Origin: Bacillus sp. NTK034
GTDB lineage: Bacteria; Bacillota; Bacilli; Bacillales; Cytobacillaceae
Reading direction: 5' to 3'
Assembly (NCBI RefSeq): GCF_017303275.1
Contig: NZ_JAFKOJ010000001.1
Location: 992,001-1,056,000 of the forward strand
Length of the DNA: 64,000 bases
Position 1 is the stretch's first letter; each line of letters starts with the position of its first letter. The notes under the pieces are model-generated. The model ran no database searches and had not been told where the DNA came from. It was given only the letters and a program-made list of their open reading frames with translations. This document shows positions 17,889-25,861 of the stretch, one piece after another. The position numbers and the translations under genes were made by a program.

Positions 17889-19403
17889 TTATGCCGAGAT
17901 ATCATTGCTCCCGAATACTCTTTCAATTTCTTTCTCACTAGGTTTTGCAGTTGCTAAAGTAACTATATACATAGTTGCCATGCCAATTAACACGGAGATA
18001 CCTGCTGCACCAAACGGATTAGTAAAGCCGAAGCCGATTGGCAGGTAGATAACCCAATAAGATATGGAACCCGCAAGCATCGATGAAATGGCAGCTGTCT
18101 TTGTTGATCTTTTCCATAAAGTTCCCACACATAATGGTCCTGCTGTCGCTGAAACAATTCCTCCAATGCCTATCCAAAGGAAGACTGAAAGTGATTGAGG
18201 AGGGTTCCATGCCATCAAAATAGCAACTCCTAATACAACAAATGTCCCATAACGGCTGATTATCATTTCTACTTTCTCTGCTTTCTCCGGGTCAATTCCT
18301 TTTCTGGGCACGATTGTTTTACGGTAGATGTCGTTAGCCAGAATTTGAGTCAGAGAAACAATTAGTCCATCAGAGGTTGACATAATGGCTGAAAGAACAG
18401 CTACTGCAAAAAGTCCGGCAATGATTGGAGGAAACAGTTCGTTGAACAGAACAGGGATTACCTGGTCAGCTGCAATATTGGCACCGGGGTCAATTAAGGC
18501 AATACCGAGCAAACCTCCTAGTGTCATAGCCGGCAAAGTAGTTGCCACAATTGTGCAGAACATAATTAGTCTTTTAAGTTCTTTCCCTGATTTAATGGCC
18601 ATGAATTTATTTCCGATGTGCGGAAGGATGCTGAATGGGATATGTGCCACAAATAACAGGAACACAAGCCATGCACTGCCATAAGTAATATCGCCGGGCT
18701 TAAATAATACATCTAAGGAGCCTTCTGGTCTTCTTTCCTTAATTAGGTCCATCATGCCTGAAAAACCGCCTTCGACCCCGCCTCCAGTAAGGAAAGTCAC
18801 TATAACGACAACGGCGATTACAAGCATTAAAAAGCCCTGCACTGCATCAGTCATTATATCTGAGTGCGACCCTCCCATAAACACATATGCTGCTAACACA
18901 ATGCCTGTTAAAAACAGCCCTAAGTTATAATCAAGCCCCAACATGGTTTGGAACATAGTTGCAGCAGCAACAAATTGGGAGACTACGTAGAAAATTAACA
19001 AAACTGAAACAAGAGCTAATACTATTCTCAAAAAATCACTATTAAAACGTTCTCCCATAAATTCAGGAATGGTCCTGGTGCCAAATTTATCTCCGAACTT
19101 TTTTACATAGGATGCGATCAGGAGCATACCGAACACAGTTGCAATAGGATATAAAATAGGGTACCAAAGACTTGGAGCACCCATGCTATAGGCTAATCCC
19201 GGCATACCCATGAAGGTTGAGCCGCTAGCAATTGTTGCAGTAATAGCCAAACCCAGTGTAATAAAGCCATATGAGGAGCGAGCTGTTGCAAAATCGTCGG
19301 AGTTTTTTGTTTTCTTCATGCCCAGCCAGCCCATATAAATCATTGCAATTAGAAAAAGGCCCATAAAAATCCAGGAATACATAATTGTTGCATTATTGAC
19401 CAT
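17889..19403 (-). CDS. sodium:solute symporter (SSS family)
   Basis: A 504-residue membrane protein with about 13 hydrophobic helices and SSS-family features: the first helix near the N-terminus, a sodium-site region around ATIASGSTFMGMPGLAY and the SAIMSTSDGLIVSLTQI motif. It should import an organic solute with sodium. ATG 19403 has GGAGGT at 8 bases. A TTG 15 bases further upstream overlaps that site. The 30-codon gene at 19427-19519 lies 23 bases upstream. The downstream alcohol and aldehyde dehydrogenases suggest the solute is an alcohol or carboxylate, which is inference. Confidence 0.9.
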   Translation of the reverse strand: MVNNATIMYSWIFMGLFLIAMIYMGWLGMKKTKNSDDFATARSSYGFITLGLAITATIASGSTFMGMPGLAYSMGAPSLWYPILYPIATVFGMLLIASYVKKFGDKFGTRTIPEFMGERFNSDFLRIVLALVSVLLIFYVVSQFVAAATMFQTMLGLDYNLGLFLTGIVLAAYVFMGGSHSDIMTDAVQGFLMLVIAVVVIVTFLTGGGVEGGFSGMMDLIKERRPEGSLDVLFKPGDITYGSAWLVFLLFVAHIPFSILPHIGNKFMAIKSGKELKRLIMFCTIVATTLPAMTLGGLLGIALIDPGANIAADQVIPVLFNELFPPIIAGLFAVAVLSAIMSTSDGLIVSLTQILANDIYRKTIVPRKGIDPEKAEKVEMIISRYGTFVVLGVAILMAWNPPQSLSVFLWIGIGGIVSATAGPLCVGTLWKRSTKTAAISSMLAGSISYWVIYLPIGFGFTNPFGAAGISVLIGMATMYIVTLATAKPSEKEIERVFGSNDISA

Positions 19404-19426
19404 TTCATACACCTCCAAGAATCTAA

Positions 19427-19519
19427 TTAGTCATCATTGATTAAGTCTGTTTTAAATAATATGAATCCCATAATAATCCAGGAAGCCAATACTAATCCAA
19501 GGTACCAAAACAGAATCAT
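19427..19519 (-). CDS. 30-aa single-helix membrane peptide, likely symporter accessory protein
   Basis: A 30-codon ORF encodes a peptide with one hydrophobic helix of about 20 residues (starting MILFWYLGLVLASW) and a charged tail ending DLINDD. The ribosome binding site GGGAGGTGA is strong and close to the ATG. The ATG overlaps the stop of the upstream gene (ATGA), and the symporter gene starts 23 bases downstream. Very small proteins next to SSS symporters are known in Bacillaceae. That location, the coupling and the helix support a real gene. Its role, perhaps stabilising the symporter, is inferred. Confidence 0.72.
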   Translation of the reverse strand: MILFWYLGLVLASWIIMGFILFKTDLINDD

Positions 19520-20064
19520 AGATTGTCACCTCCCTTCAAAACACCTAAGCAACATTCTTTAATATGAGGGTAGTTGGAAAGAAGGTCCAGATTATTGGAG
19601 GAATGCTCCAGCAGAAAAAATTTTGTCCTTTCAGTTTTCCCGTTTGAATCAATCAAGATGGTATAAGGCATATGAATAACTTCTTCTTTAGACAATTCGA
19701 TGACAGGCGGTGTCCAAATTCTTTTATAATGAATATAGTAAGTCCTAATGAACTCCCTGCTTACTTTCTGCTGCTCAGTTATTGAATGGGAAGGCGGAAT
19801 TATTGCTGTTTCATCTGCCTCAAATTCCCCATAAACAGGGAAATGGTCAGAAAGCCCTGTGCTGCCTCTAACTAGATCTGCCCCAGTGATTGACCGGCTT
19901 TTTCGATCCTTCCGAAAAAAACTCTTATATCCAATGTTCCAAACTGAGAATAGGACGGGAAAAAAATATGTTCCTTCTTTCTCAAGTTTTTTTCCCTTTA
20001 ATTGTGAAGATGACTTTTGTATTTCTTGATCGCTTAATACTTTCAAGCTATTAATCTTAATCAT
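19516..20064 (-). CDS. hypothetical protein, first gene of the sigma-54 operon
   Basis: I do not recognise this 182-residue protein. It has no signal peptide or transmembrane segment, is rich in Lys, Ser and Glu, and is probably cytosolic. Its middle holds a tyrosine-rich stretch (FIRTYYIHYKRIW) followed by a predicted beta-rich part (HMPYTILIDSNG). ATG 20064 follows GGAGGG. It is the first gene after the sigma-54 promoter and is coupled to the 30-aa peptide by a four-base overlap. Position suggests it serves the symporter or the dehydrogenases. Confidence 0.7.
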   Translation of the reverse strand: MIKINSLKVLSDQEIQKSSSQLKGKKLEKEGTYFFPVLFSVWNIGYKSFFRKDRKSRSITGADLVRGSTGLSDHFPVYGEFEADETAIIPPSHSITEQQKVSREFIRTYYIHYKRIWTPPVIELSKEEVIHMPYTILIDSNGKTERTKFFLLEHSSNNLDLLSNYPHIKECCLGVLKGGDNL

Positions 20065-20074
20065 CAAATCCCTC

Positions 20075-20088
20075 CGAAAGCGCTGTCA
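20075..20088. promoter_or_regulatory. cre-like site at the sigma-54 start point
   Basis: CGAAAGCGCTGTCA agrees with the CcpA consensus TGWAARCGYTWWCW at 12 of 14 positions, including the central CG. It lies at and just downstream of the expected transcription start of the minus-strand operon, where bound CcpA would block transcription. Known SigL operons of Bacillus are often under catabolite control this way. The match is short, so this is tentative. Confidence 0.45.
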
Positions 20089-20097
20089 TATTTGATA

Positions 20098-20114
20098 ATG
20101 CAAGAGCCGTGCCA
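20098..20114 (-). promoter_or_regulatory. sigma-54 (-24/-12) promoter
   Basis: On the minus strand the sequence reads TGGCACG-N4-TTGCAT, an essentially perfect sigma-54 promoter with GG and GC 12 bases apart. Transcription would begin near 20086 and run into the 182-aa gene at 20064. The divergently encoded activator at 20281 carries the GAFTGA sigma-54 contact loop. Confidence 0.9.
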
Positions 20115-20224
20115 AAATATATCGCTGACTTTATATTTCCTCTTTGATATAATGAAGGTATTAATATTTGACAGAAAATAAAATTTATTTACATAACTCT
20201 GAATTTAATCTTGATCGGTTTATG

Positions 20225-20258
20225 TTGCGATTTTGCAACGGATATTGCTGTTTTGCAA
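20225..20258. promoter_or_regulatory. paired upstream activator sites for the sigma-54 activator
   Basis: TTGCGATTTTGCAA (20225-20238) and TTGCTGTTTTGCAA (20245-20258) are two TTGC-N6-GCAA inverted repeats, 20 bases (two helical turns) apart. They lie 140-170 bases upstream of the predicted sigma-54 start, a normal enhancer distance, and just before the activator gene. The protein that binds them is inferred from position. Confidence 0.75.
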
Positions 20259-20280
20259 TAGAAAGGAGCTATATGAAGTG

Positions 20281-21669
20281 ATGGTTGAAACTGAACAGAT
20301 TAAGCATCATAATCATTATGAAGATTGTCTTGAGCTTGAAGCAGCAATCCATGCATGTCAGGAAGGAATCTATATTTGCAATGCAGACCTGAAATGTGTC
20401 AGGTTAAATTCTGCCTATACAAGAATTACAGGTTTAACAGAAGTAGAGTTAATTGGCAGGACAAGCATTGAACTTGAGGAAAACGGAACAATTTCCAAAG
20501 CTGTTGGAGTTATTGTTAAGAGAGAAAAAAAGGTGGTTTCTTTGATACAGAAGTTCCGGAGCGGCAAAAACGTACTCGTTACAGGGACTCCTGTATATAA
20601 AGAAGGTAAACTTTTTAGAATAGTCATAACTGCAAGAGATTTATCTGAATTAACTCAGCTGGAAAATCAATTAAATGATGCTGAGGAAAGGTCTGAAAGA
20701 TATTTGAGGGAGCTTAGTTTATATAAAGAACATTTAAAAAGTGTAAAAATAGTTGCAAATAGCCCGCAAATGAAACAACTCCTCAATTTAGTTCCGAAAA
20801 TATCCAAAGCGGATTCTCCAGTATTATTATTAGGGGAATCTGGTACAGGCAAAGAAGTTTTAGCCAGGCTTATACATGAGACAAGTCATGGCGGTGACAG
20901 TCCTTTTATTAAAGTGAACTGCGGGGCCATTCCCGGTGATTTATTGGAATCTGAACTTTTTGGCTATGTAAAAGGGGCTTTTACAGGCGCAAATGAAAAA
21001 GGAAAGCCCGGATTGATTGAGATAGCAGAAAACGGAAGTTTGTTTTTGGATGAAGTAGGAGAACTTCCATTAAAGCTTCAAGTAAAGTTATTAAGGGTTA
21101 TTCAGGACTTCGAGGTAACAAGACTTGGAAGCACAAAACCCAAGAAGGTGAGTTTCCGCCTTATTTGTGCCACGAACCGGCCATTAAAAGAAATGATGGA
21201 AAAGGGAGAGTTCAGGGAGGATTTATTTTACCGTATAAACGTTCTGCCAATTACTTTACCTCCATTGAGAGAAAGAAAGGAAGATATTATCCCTTTAATA
21301 ATAAAAACAACTGATAAACTATCCTCCAGGTATGGAACACTCAAAACAATTTCTCCAGACGTAATAAAAATACTCGAAAGTTATCAGTGGCCAGGTAATA
21401 TCCGGGAACTGGAAAATGTGATTGAACGGATTTTTATCATGACAGATGAAAGCACGATTCAAGTTAAGGATCTTCCTGCCAACATTGCTGCAGATAAAGT
21501 TAGTAAAGATGCTAATACATTAAAAGAAAAGATGCAAATCCTTGAGAGGGACATAATTGAAGATATGCTGAAACAAAGTTCAAGTTTAAGAGAGGCAGCC
21601 AAAAAACTAGGGGTTGACGCATCAACATTGACAAGGAAATGCCAGAGGTATGGGATATACGTACAATAG
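20281..21669 (+). CDS. sigma-54-dependent enhancer-binding protein (PAS-AAA+-HTH)
   Basis: A 462-residue activator. A PAS sensor domain occupies roughly residues 18-125 and is followed by a short coiled coil. The AAA+ domain has Walker A GESGTGKE (185-192), the sigma-54 contact loop GAFTGA (232-237) and Walker B LFLDEVGE. A Fis-type helix-turn-helix (REAAKKLGVDASTLTRK) closes the protein. It should bind the paired sites upstream and open the divergent sigma-54 promoter in response to a small ligand sensed by PAS. AAAGGAG supports ATG 20281 or GTG 20278; the in-frame TTG at 20233 lies in the activator sites. Confidence 0.93.
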   Translation: MVETEQIKHHNHYEDCLELEAAIHACQEGIYICNADLKCVRLNSAYTRITGLTEVELIGRTSIELEENGTISKAVGVIVKREKKVVSLIQKFRSGKNVLVTGTPVYKEGKLFRIVITARDLSELTQLENQLNDAEERSERYLRELSLYKEHLKSVKIVANSPQMKQLLNLVPKISKADSPVLLLGESGTGKEVLARLIHETSHGGDSPFIKVNCGAIPGDLLESELFGYVKGAFTGANEKGKPGLIEIAENGSLFLDEVGELPLKLQVKLLRVIQDFEVTRLGSTKPKKVSFRLICATNRPLKEMMEKGEFREDLFYRINVLPITLPPLRERKEDIIPLIIKTTDKLSSRYGTLKTISPDVIKILESYQWPGNIRELENVIERIFIMTDESTIQVKDLPANIAADKVSKDANTLKEKMQILERDIIEDMLKQSSSLREAAKKLGVDASTLTRKCQRYGIYVQ

Positions 21670-21692
21670 AGATAAAAAAAGTTAAGCGCAGA

Positions 21693-21727
21693 GATCGAAT
21701 AGATTTTATTCGGTCTTTTTTGTTTTT
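21693..21727 (+). terminator. intrinsic terminator after the activator gene
   Basis: GATCGAATA pairs with TATTCGGTC (one G-U pair), followed by TTTTTTGTTTTT. Confidence 0.82.
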
Positions 21728-21775
21728 AAAGTTGTCTAAATCACAACTTATTGATTATAAAAAAGATAAATATAT

Positions 21776-21851
21776 TTGTAATATTTACAATATTTAAAAT
21801 ATATGATAATATCAGTTTTAAATAAAATATTGTCGACAATATTTTATTTAA
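21776..21851. promoter_or_regulatory. operator region with a perfect 34-bp palindrome before the TRAP operon
   Basis: The stretch 21818-21851 is a perfect 34-base palindrome centred on TTGTCGACAA, with AT-rich arms. A second inverted repeat, TTGTAA-N3-TTACAA, lies at 21776-21790. Between them TTTACA (21784) and TAATAT (21807), 17 bases apart, are plausible -35/-10 boxes, which would place the large palindrome at the transcription start. The core ATTGTCGACAAT recurs before the amidohydrolase gene (27080-27091). Such palindromes are typical of GntR/FCD operators, and the gene at 28647 encodes such a regulator. The rest of the 377-base gap (21670-22046) holds a terminator and a cre-like site. 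Confidence 0.75.
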
Positions 21852-21892
21852 CATTATTGAGATTCCTTTCAATTTTTTGTATTTCGAGAGAA

Positions 21893-21906
21893 TGTAAACG
21901 CTTTAT
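21893..21906. promoter_or_regulatory. cre-like site in the TRAP operon leader
   Basis: TGTAAACGCTTTAT matches the CcpA consensus TGWAARCGYTWWCW at 13 of 14 positions. It lies downstream of the putative promoter and upstream of the binding-protein gene, a roadblock position for catabolite repression. Confidence 0.6.
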
Positions 21907-22046
21907 ATTTGCCGATTAATTGTTTTACAGCTTACAAGAGAAAGACTTTCATGAAAGGAGGGCATCTTTTTCTGTTTAAGAGGAAGGAGTGTGAAAAATT
22001 TTTTAAGTTTATTTAAAGAAAATTGATCAAGGAGAGAGAAAATATT

Positions 22047-23060
22047 ATGAATTTTTTTAAAGGTTTGTTAGTTATTTTTCTTATGGCGTTACTAGCTGCT
22101 TGTTCCGCAGATGTTAATGGAGAAGAGGGCAAAGGAAAAGGAGAAATTATCAGCTTATTTGCAACAGATAGTTCTTCTTCCTATTATGGCTACAATGTAG
22201 GTATAGCGAACGCAATTGGTACATTAAACCCGGAAATTCAGGTATCAGTAGTTGAAACTGGCGGTTCAAGTGATAATATGCAGCGATTGAGTAAAGGTGA
22301 GGGAAAGATGGCTTTGGGTACTTCTCCAAGTGACTACCAGACTTATTTTGGTGAAGGAGATTTTAAGGATATTAAAAATAATAGTATTAGGGCATTATGG
22401 TATTTTGTACCATCACCATTTAACTTAATTGTCTCAGAATCAGCAAACGTGAATAGTTTTGAAGATCTAAATGGAAAAGACTTTTCTTTTGGTGGATCAG
22501 GAACCTCAACTGAAAAAGTAACAACCGCTGTATTTGAAACTCTTGGTATTCAACCTAAATCTTATGCTGGAAGTATGTCAGATGCACAAGCTGCTTTTGC
22601 TGACCGAAGAATTGTAGGTTTGACAAAGACTGGAACTCCTCCCGATTCTTATGTTCAAAAAACGGCAGCAGAACAAAAAATTAAGCTTCTTGGTTTAACA
22701 GATGCGCAGATCGAAAACATTACTGAAAAACTCCCTTATATCGGAACAAGTACCATTCCAGCAGGCTCTTATGAAGGAGTGAATGAGGATGTTCAAACAG
22801 TGCAATTTACGATGAGTATCCTTCTGGATAGCTCCGTTTCACAAGAGACGGGGTATAAAATGTGGGAAGCTATGTGGTCAGAAGAAGGGAAGAAAATCTG
22901 GTTGAATTCTTTCTCAGCAGCAGCCGATGTGGACATACCAGAGCTTACCCTTGAATCTGCCATTCCTCTCCACTCAGGAACTGTTCAATTTCTTAAGGAA
23001 AATGGATATGAAGTTCCCGAAGAGTTAATTCCGCCAGAATATAAAGAGGTTAACAATTAA
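22047..23060 (+). CDS. TAXI-family TRAP transporter solute-binding lipoprotein (system 1)
   Basis: A 337-residue secreted binding protein. The signal peptide ends in the lipobox LLAAC (Cys19), so it should be lipid-anchored outside the membrane. The mature part shows TAXI-family features: an early ATDSSSSYYG segment, ETGGSSDNMQRLSKGE, the NGKDFSFGGSGTSTEK loop and a hydrophobic sheet around LGTSPSDY. It should deliver a carboxylate to the fused permease that follows. ATG 22047 is preceded by AAGGAGAG; an in-frame TTG at 22023 is less likely. The permease and two enzyme genes lie downstream in the same direction. Confidence 0.88.
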   Translation: MNFFKGLLVIFLMALLAACSADVNGEEGKGKGEIISLFATDSSSSYYGYNVGIANAIGTLNPEIQVSVVETGGSSDNMQRLSKGEGKMALGTSPSDYQTYFGEGDFKDIKNNSIRALWYFVPSPFNLIVSESANVNSFEDLNGKDFSFGGSGTSTEKVTTAVFETLGIQPKSYAGSMSDAQAAFADRRIVGLTKTGTPPDSYVQKTAAEQKIKLLGLTDAQIENITEKLPYIGTSTIPAGSYEGVNEDVQTVQFTMSILLDSSVSQETGYKMWEAMWSEEGKKIWLNSFSAAADVDIPELTLESAIPLHSGTVQFLKENGYEVPEELIPPEYKEVNN

Positions 23061-23133
23061 TCTAAATGGTTCCTTCTTCCCTTGTAGAAAAGAGAATTTT
23101 TACAAGGGGAGTCACTATGAAAGGAGGTTTATT

Positions 23134-25101
23134 ATGTCAAAGTTAGTAAACCAACTAGGTGATTTATTTACTGAAGATGAATCAGAGATAAAAAAGAATA
23201 GCCGTAATTTATCAAAAAATTATCTTATTTTTATCGGATTAGCAGGACTAATATGGGCTCTTTTCCATATCTATACAATGGGATTTGGGACTTTGCCAGG
23301 CATTATTCAGCGTTCTATCCATTTAATTGGTGCGATTATCATCTGTTTCCTCATTTTTTCAGGTTCTAATAAGTTAAAAAACAATAAGTGGCTTTTGAGA
23401 TTAGATATTTTGTTAATCCTATTAGCATGTATGGTTACTATTTATGTTATTTCCATTTATCCAAGAATAATTGAACAGCATGGAGTTTATAACACAACAG
23501 ATATTATAATGGCAACGATTTTGTTAATTATTGTTCTTGAGGGTGCTAGAAGAGTACTAGGCTGGTTTATTCCCTTTTTAGTGATTTGCGGGATCGCATA
23601 TGCCGTCCTGGGACCCTATTTTCCTGGAATATGGAGACATGCTGGGATAGGCTATGAGAGACTGATGCAAACCTATTTATTGGGAACGCAAGGGATTTGG
23701 GGACAATTAATGTCTATTTCTACAAATATCTTAGTGATTTTCGTCTTATATGGATCTTTAATTCTTAGCTTGGGATTAGGGAATGCTATTTTTGATTTAG
23801 GTTCAAAGTTAACTGGTAAGTGGCGAGGGGGAGCTGCGCAACTTGCTACAGTAACAAGTGCGTTATTCGGCTCTGTTAATGGAAGTACTGTTGCTAATGT
23901 AGCAACAACTGGAAATTTCACCATACCTCTCATGAAAAGGCTTGGCTACGATAAAAACTTTGCTGGTGCTGTTGAATCTGTCGCCTCATCCGGCGGACAA
24001 ATTATGCCTCCTGTTATGGGTGCCAGTGCTTTTCTTATGGCTGAACTACTGGCTCTCAATTACGTGGATATAATGATTGCAGCATTGATACCAGCTTTAT
24101 TGTTTTTTGTGTCTATTATGATATCAATCTATTTTTATGCACGGGCGAATAAATTAACTGGTCTTTCCGATGAAGAGATTCCTACTTGGAAGCAGGCAAT
24201 CAATTGGAGAACATTTATTCCTTTATTCGTTCCATTAATATTATTAGTCGCATTGTTATTTTCAGGATACACGGCAGGAAAAGCTGGATATTCGATGTAT
24301 ATCGGCACAATTGTTTTGTATTTTATCTGCAATGTAAGATCGAAAAAGGAATTTATAGCAACAATTAAAAGGATTATATCTGGATTGGACGGCGGAGCTA
24401 AGAGCATGGTGACTATTGTAATGCTGATAGCGGCAGCACAGACTCTTGTGACTACGATTAACACCAGCGGTTTGGGAGTAAAGTTTTCCTTAGTGACAAT
24501 GTCATTTAGCCAGGGAAATCTCTTTTTGGCTTTAGTTCTGGCAATGGTCATTACGATCATACTGGGAATGGGTGCTCCTACTCCGGCTGCCTATGTGCTA
24601 TCTGCATCTGTTGTTGGTTCTGCATTAATAAATCTGGGTATTGAAGGTATAGCAGCACATATGTTTTTACTTTATTTTGCTGTATTATCTGCCATTACCC
24701 CACCAGTATGTGCAGCGATATACGTTGCTTGCGGAATATCTCAAGGAGATTGGATGAAAACAGCAATGTACAGCTTAAAAATTGGTTTAACTGCTTTTAT
24801 TATTCCGTTTATGTTTGTTCTTGACCCGGTTCTATTAATGAAAGGAGAACCAATCGACATTATTTTAAGTGTCTCTACAGCCCTTGCAGGCGTTGTGATA
24901 TTAGCAGTGGCTACAATGGGGATTTTAATAAACAAGGCTAACATAGCAGAAAGAATATTTGCGTTTGCGGCGGCGATATTATTGCTCATCCCTGGTCACA
25001 TAACAGATATTTTTGGTATAGGCATATTTGTAATTATGTGCCTTATACACTGGAAGGGTGCCATTGCTTCGCGGAAAAATGAGCATGCAATAAGCAAATA
25101 G
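23134..25101 (+). CDS. TRAP transporter fused permease (4TM + 12TM, TAXI type; system 1)
   Basis: A 655-residue membrane protein in which the small (DctQ-like) and large (DctM-like) TRAP subunits are fused, as is usual for TAXI systems. The DctM part has the glycine-rich GSKLTGKWRGGAAQLATV and SVNGSTVANVATTG segments and a second repeat around GMGAPTPAAYVLSA. It imports an organic acid using the adjacent lipoprotein. AAAGGAGG lies before the ATG. A 73-base gap separates it from the lipoprotein gene. Downstream RraA-like and LDH2-like genes suggest an oxo- or hydroxyacid substrate. Confidence 0.92.
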   Translation: MSKLVNQLGDLFTEDESEIKKNSRNLSKNYLIFIGLAGLIWALFHIYTMGFGTLPGIIQRSIHLIGAIIICFLIFSGSNKLKNNKWLLRLDILLILLACMVTIYVISIYPRIIEQHGVYNTTDIIMATILLIIVLEGARRVLGWFIPFLVICGIAYAVLGPYFPGIWRHAGIGYERLMQTYLLGTQGIWGQLMSISTNILVIFVLYGSLILSLGLGNAIFDLGSKLTGKWRGGAAQLATVTSALFGSVNGSTVANVATTGNFTIPLMKRLGYDKNFAGAVESVASSGGQIMPPVMGASAFLMAELLALNYVDIMIAALIPALLFFVSIMISIYFYARANKLTGLSDEEIPTWKQAINWRTFIPLFVPLILLVALLFSGYTAGKAGYSMYIGTIVLYFICNVRSKKEFIATIKRIISGLDGGAKSMVTIVMLIAAAQTLVTTINTSGLGVKFSLVTMSFSQGNLFLALVLAMVITIILGMGAPTPAAYVLSASVVGSALINLGIEGIAAHMFLLYFAVLSAITPPVCAAIYVACGISQGDWMKTAMYSLKIGLTAFIIPFMFVLDPVLLMKGEPIDIILSVSTALAGVVILAVATMGILINKANIAERIFAFAAAILLLIPGHITDIFGIGIFVIMCLIHWKGAIASRKNEHAISK

Positions 25102-25124
25102 CAGGTTGAAAATTAGGAGGTAAA

Positions 25125-25841
25125 ATGTCAATGTCCTACTTCGGTAAAATATACTCTCAAATAGAACGAGCAAATCCAAAAGTAATTGAACAATTTAAAG
25201 ATCTGGGTGTATCAACAGTTTACGAGGCAATGGATCAGGAGACACTAATGGACCCTTCCATTAGGCCTATCTGCAATGGGAAGGTTATCGCCGGATCAGC
25301 TGTTACAGCTATTAATACACCAGGGGATAATCTCTCTATGCATCTTGGCTTATCCCTTACTCAGCCAGGAGATATTTTAGTTACTGGGTTTATGGGCAAT
25401 CATTCATCTAATGCTATTTGGGGAGAAATGGCAACACTTTCCGGAATTGGAAGGAAAATAGCCGGTGTTATTGCAGATGGAGCCGTAAGGGACGTCAAGG
25501 CAATAGTTGAAAACCAATTCCCAGTGTGGGCTAAATCTATTTACTCAAAAACCAGCAGTGTTGAGAAAATCGGTGGAATAAACGTACCGGCAGTTTGTGG
25601 AGGAGTTCTGGTCAACCCTGGTGACATCATAGTCGCAGATGATGATGGAGTGGTTGTTGTACCTGTTGAACAAGCAGAAGAAGTTTTAAAGAAGGCCCAA
25701 AAAAGAGCTGACAGAGAGAAAGAAATAAAGGAGCTTTTACTTCAGGGCAAAACGCCTTATGAAATTTTTCATATGGATATTACACTTGAAAAAAGTGATA
25801 TCCCAATATTTAATGATAAATATCATTCTATGAAAGTATGA
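25125..25841 (+). CDS. RraA-like / 4-hydroxy-4-methyl-2-oxoglutarate aldolase family protein
   Basis: A 238-residue protein of the RraA/HMG-aldolase fold. Family landmarks are the GEMATLSGIGRKIAGVIADG region and DGAVRDV, where family aldolases bind the divalent metal and the oxoacid, plus IIVADDDGVVVVP near the end. Members with enzyme activity cleave oxaloacetate-like or 4-hydroxy-2-oxoacids to pyruvate. The place between a TRAP permease and an LDH2-type dehydrogenase favours an aldolase or decarboxylase over an RNase E regulator. TAGGAGGT lies 7 bases before ATG 25125. Confidence 0.82.
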   Translation: MSMSYFGKIYSQIERANPKVIEQFKDLGVSTVYEAMDQETLMDPSIRPICNGKVIAGSAVTAINTPGDNLSMHLGLSLTQPGDILVTGFMGNHSSNAIWGEMATLSGIGRKIAGVIADGAVRDVKAIVENQFPVWAKSIYSKTSSVEKIGGINVPAVCGGVLVNPGDIIVADDDGVVVVPVEQAEEVLKKAQKRADREKEIKELLLQGKTPYEIFHMDITLEKSDIPIFNDKYHSMKV

Positions 25842-25861
25842 GCGGTTAAAGGGGGAAAACA

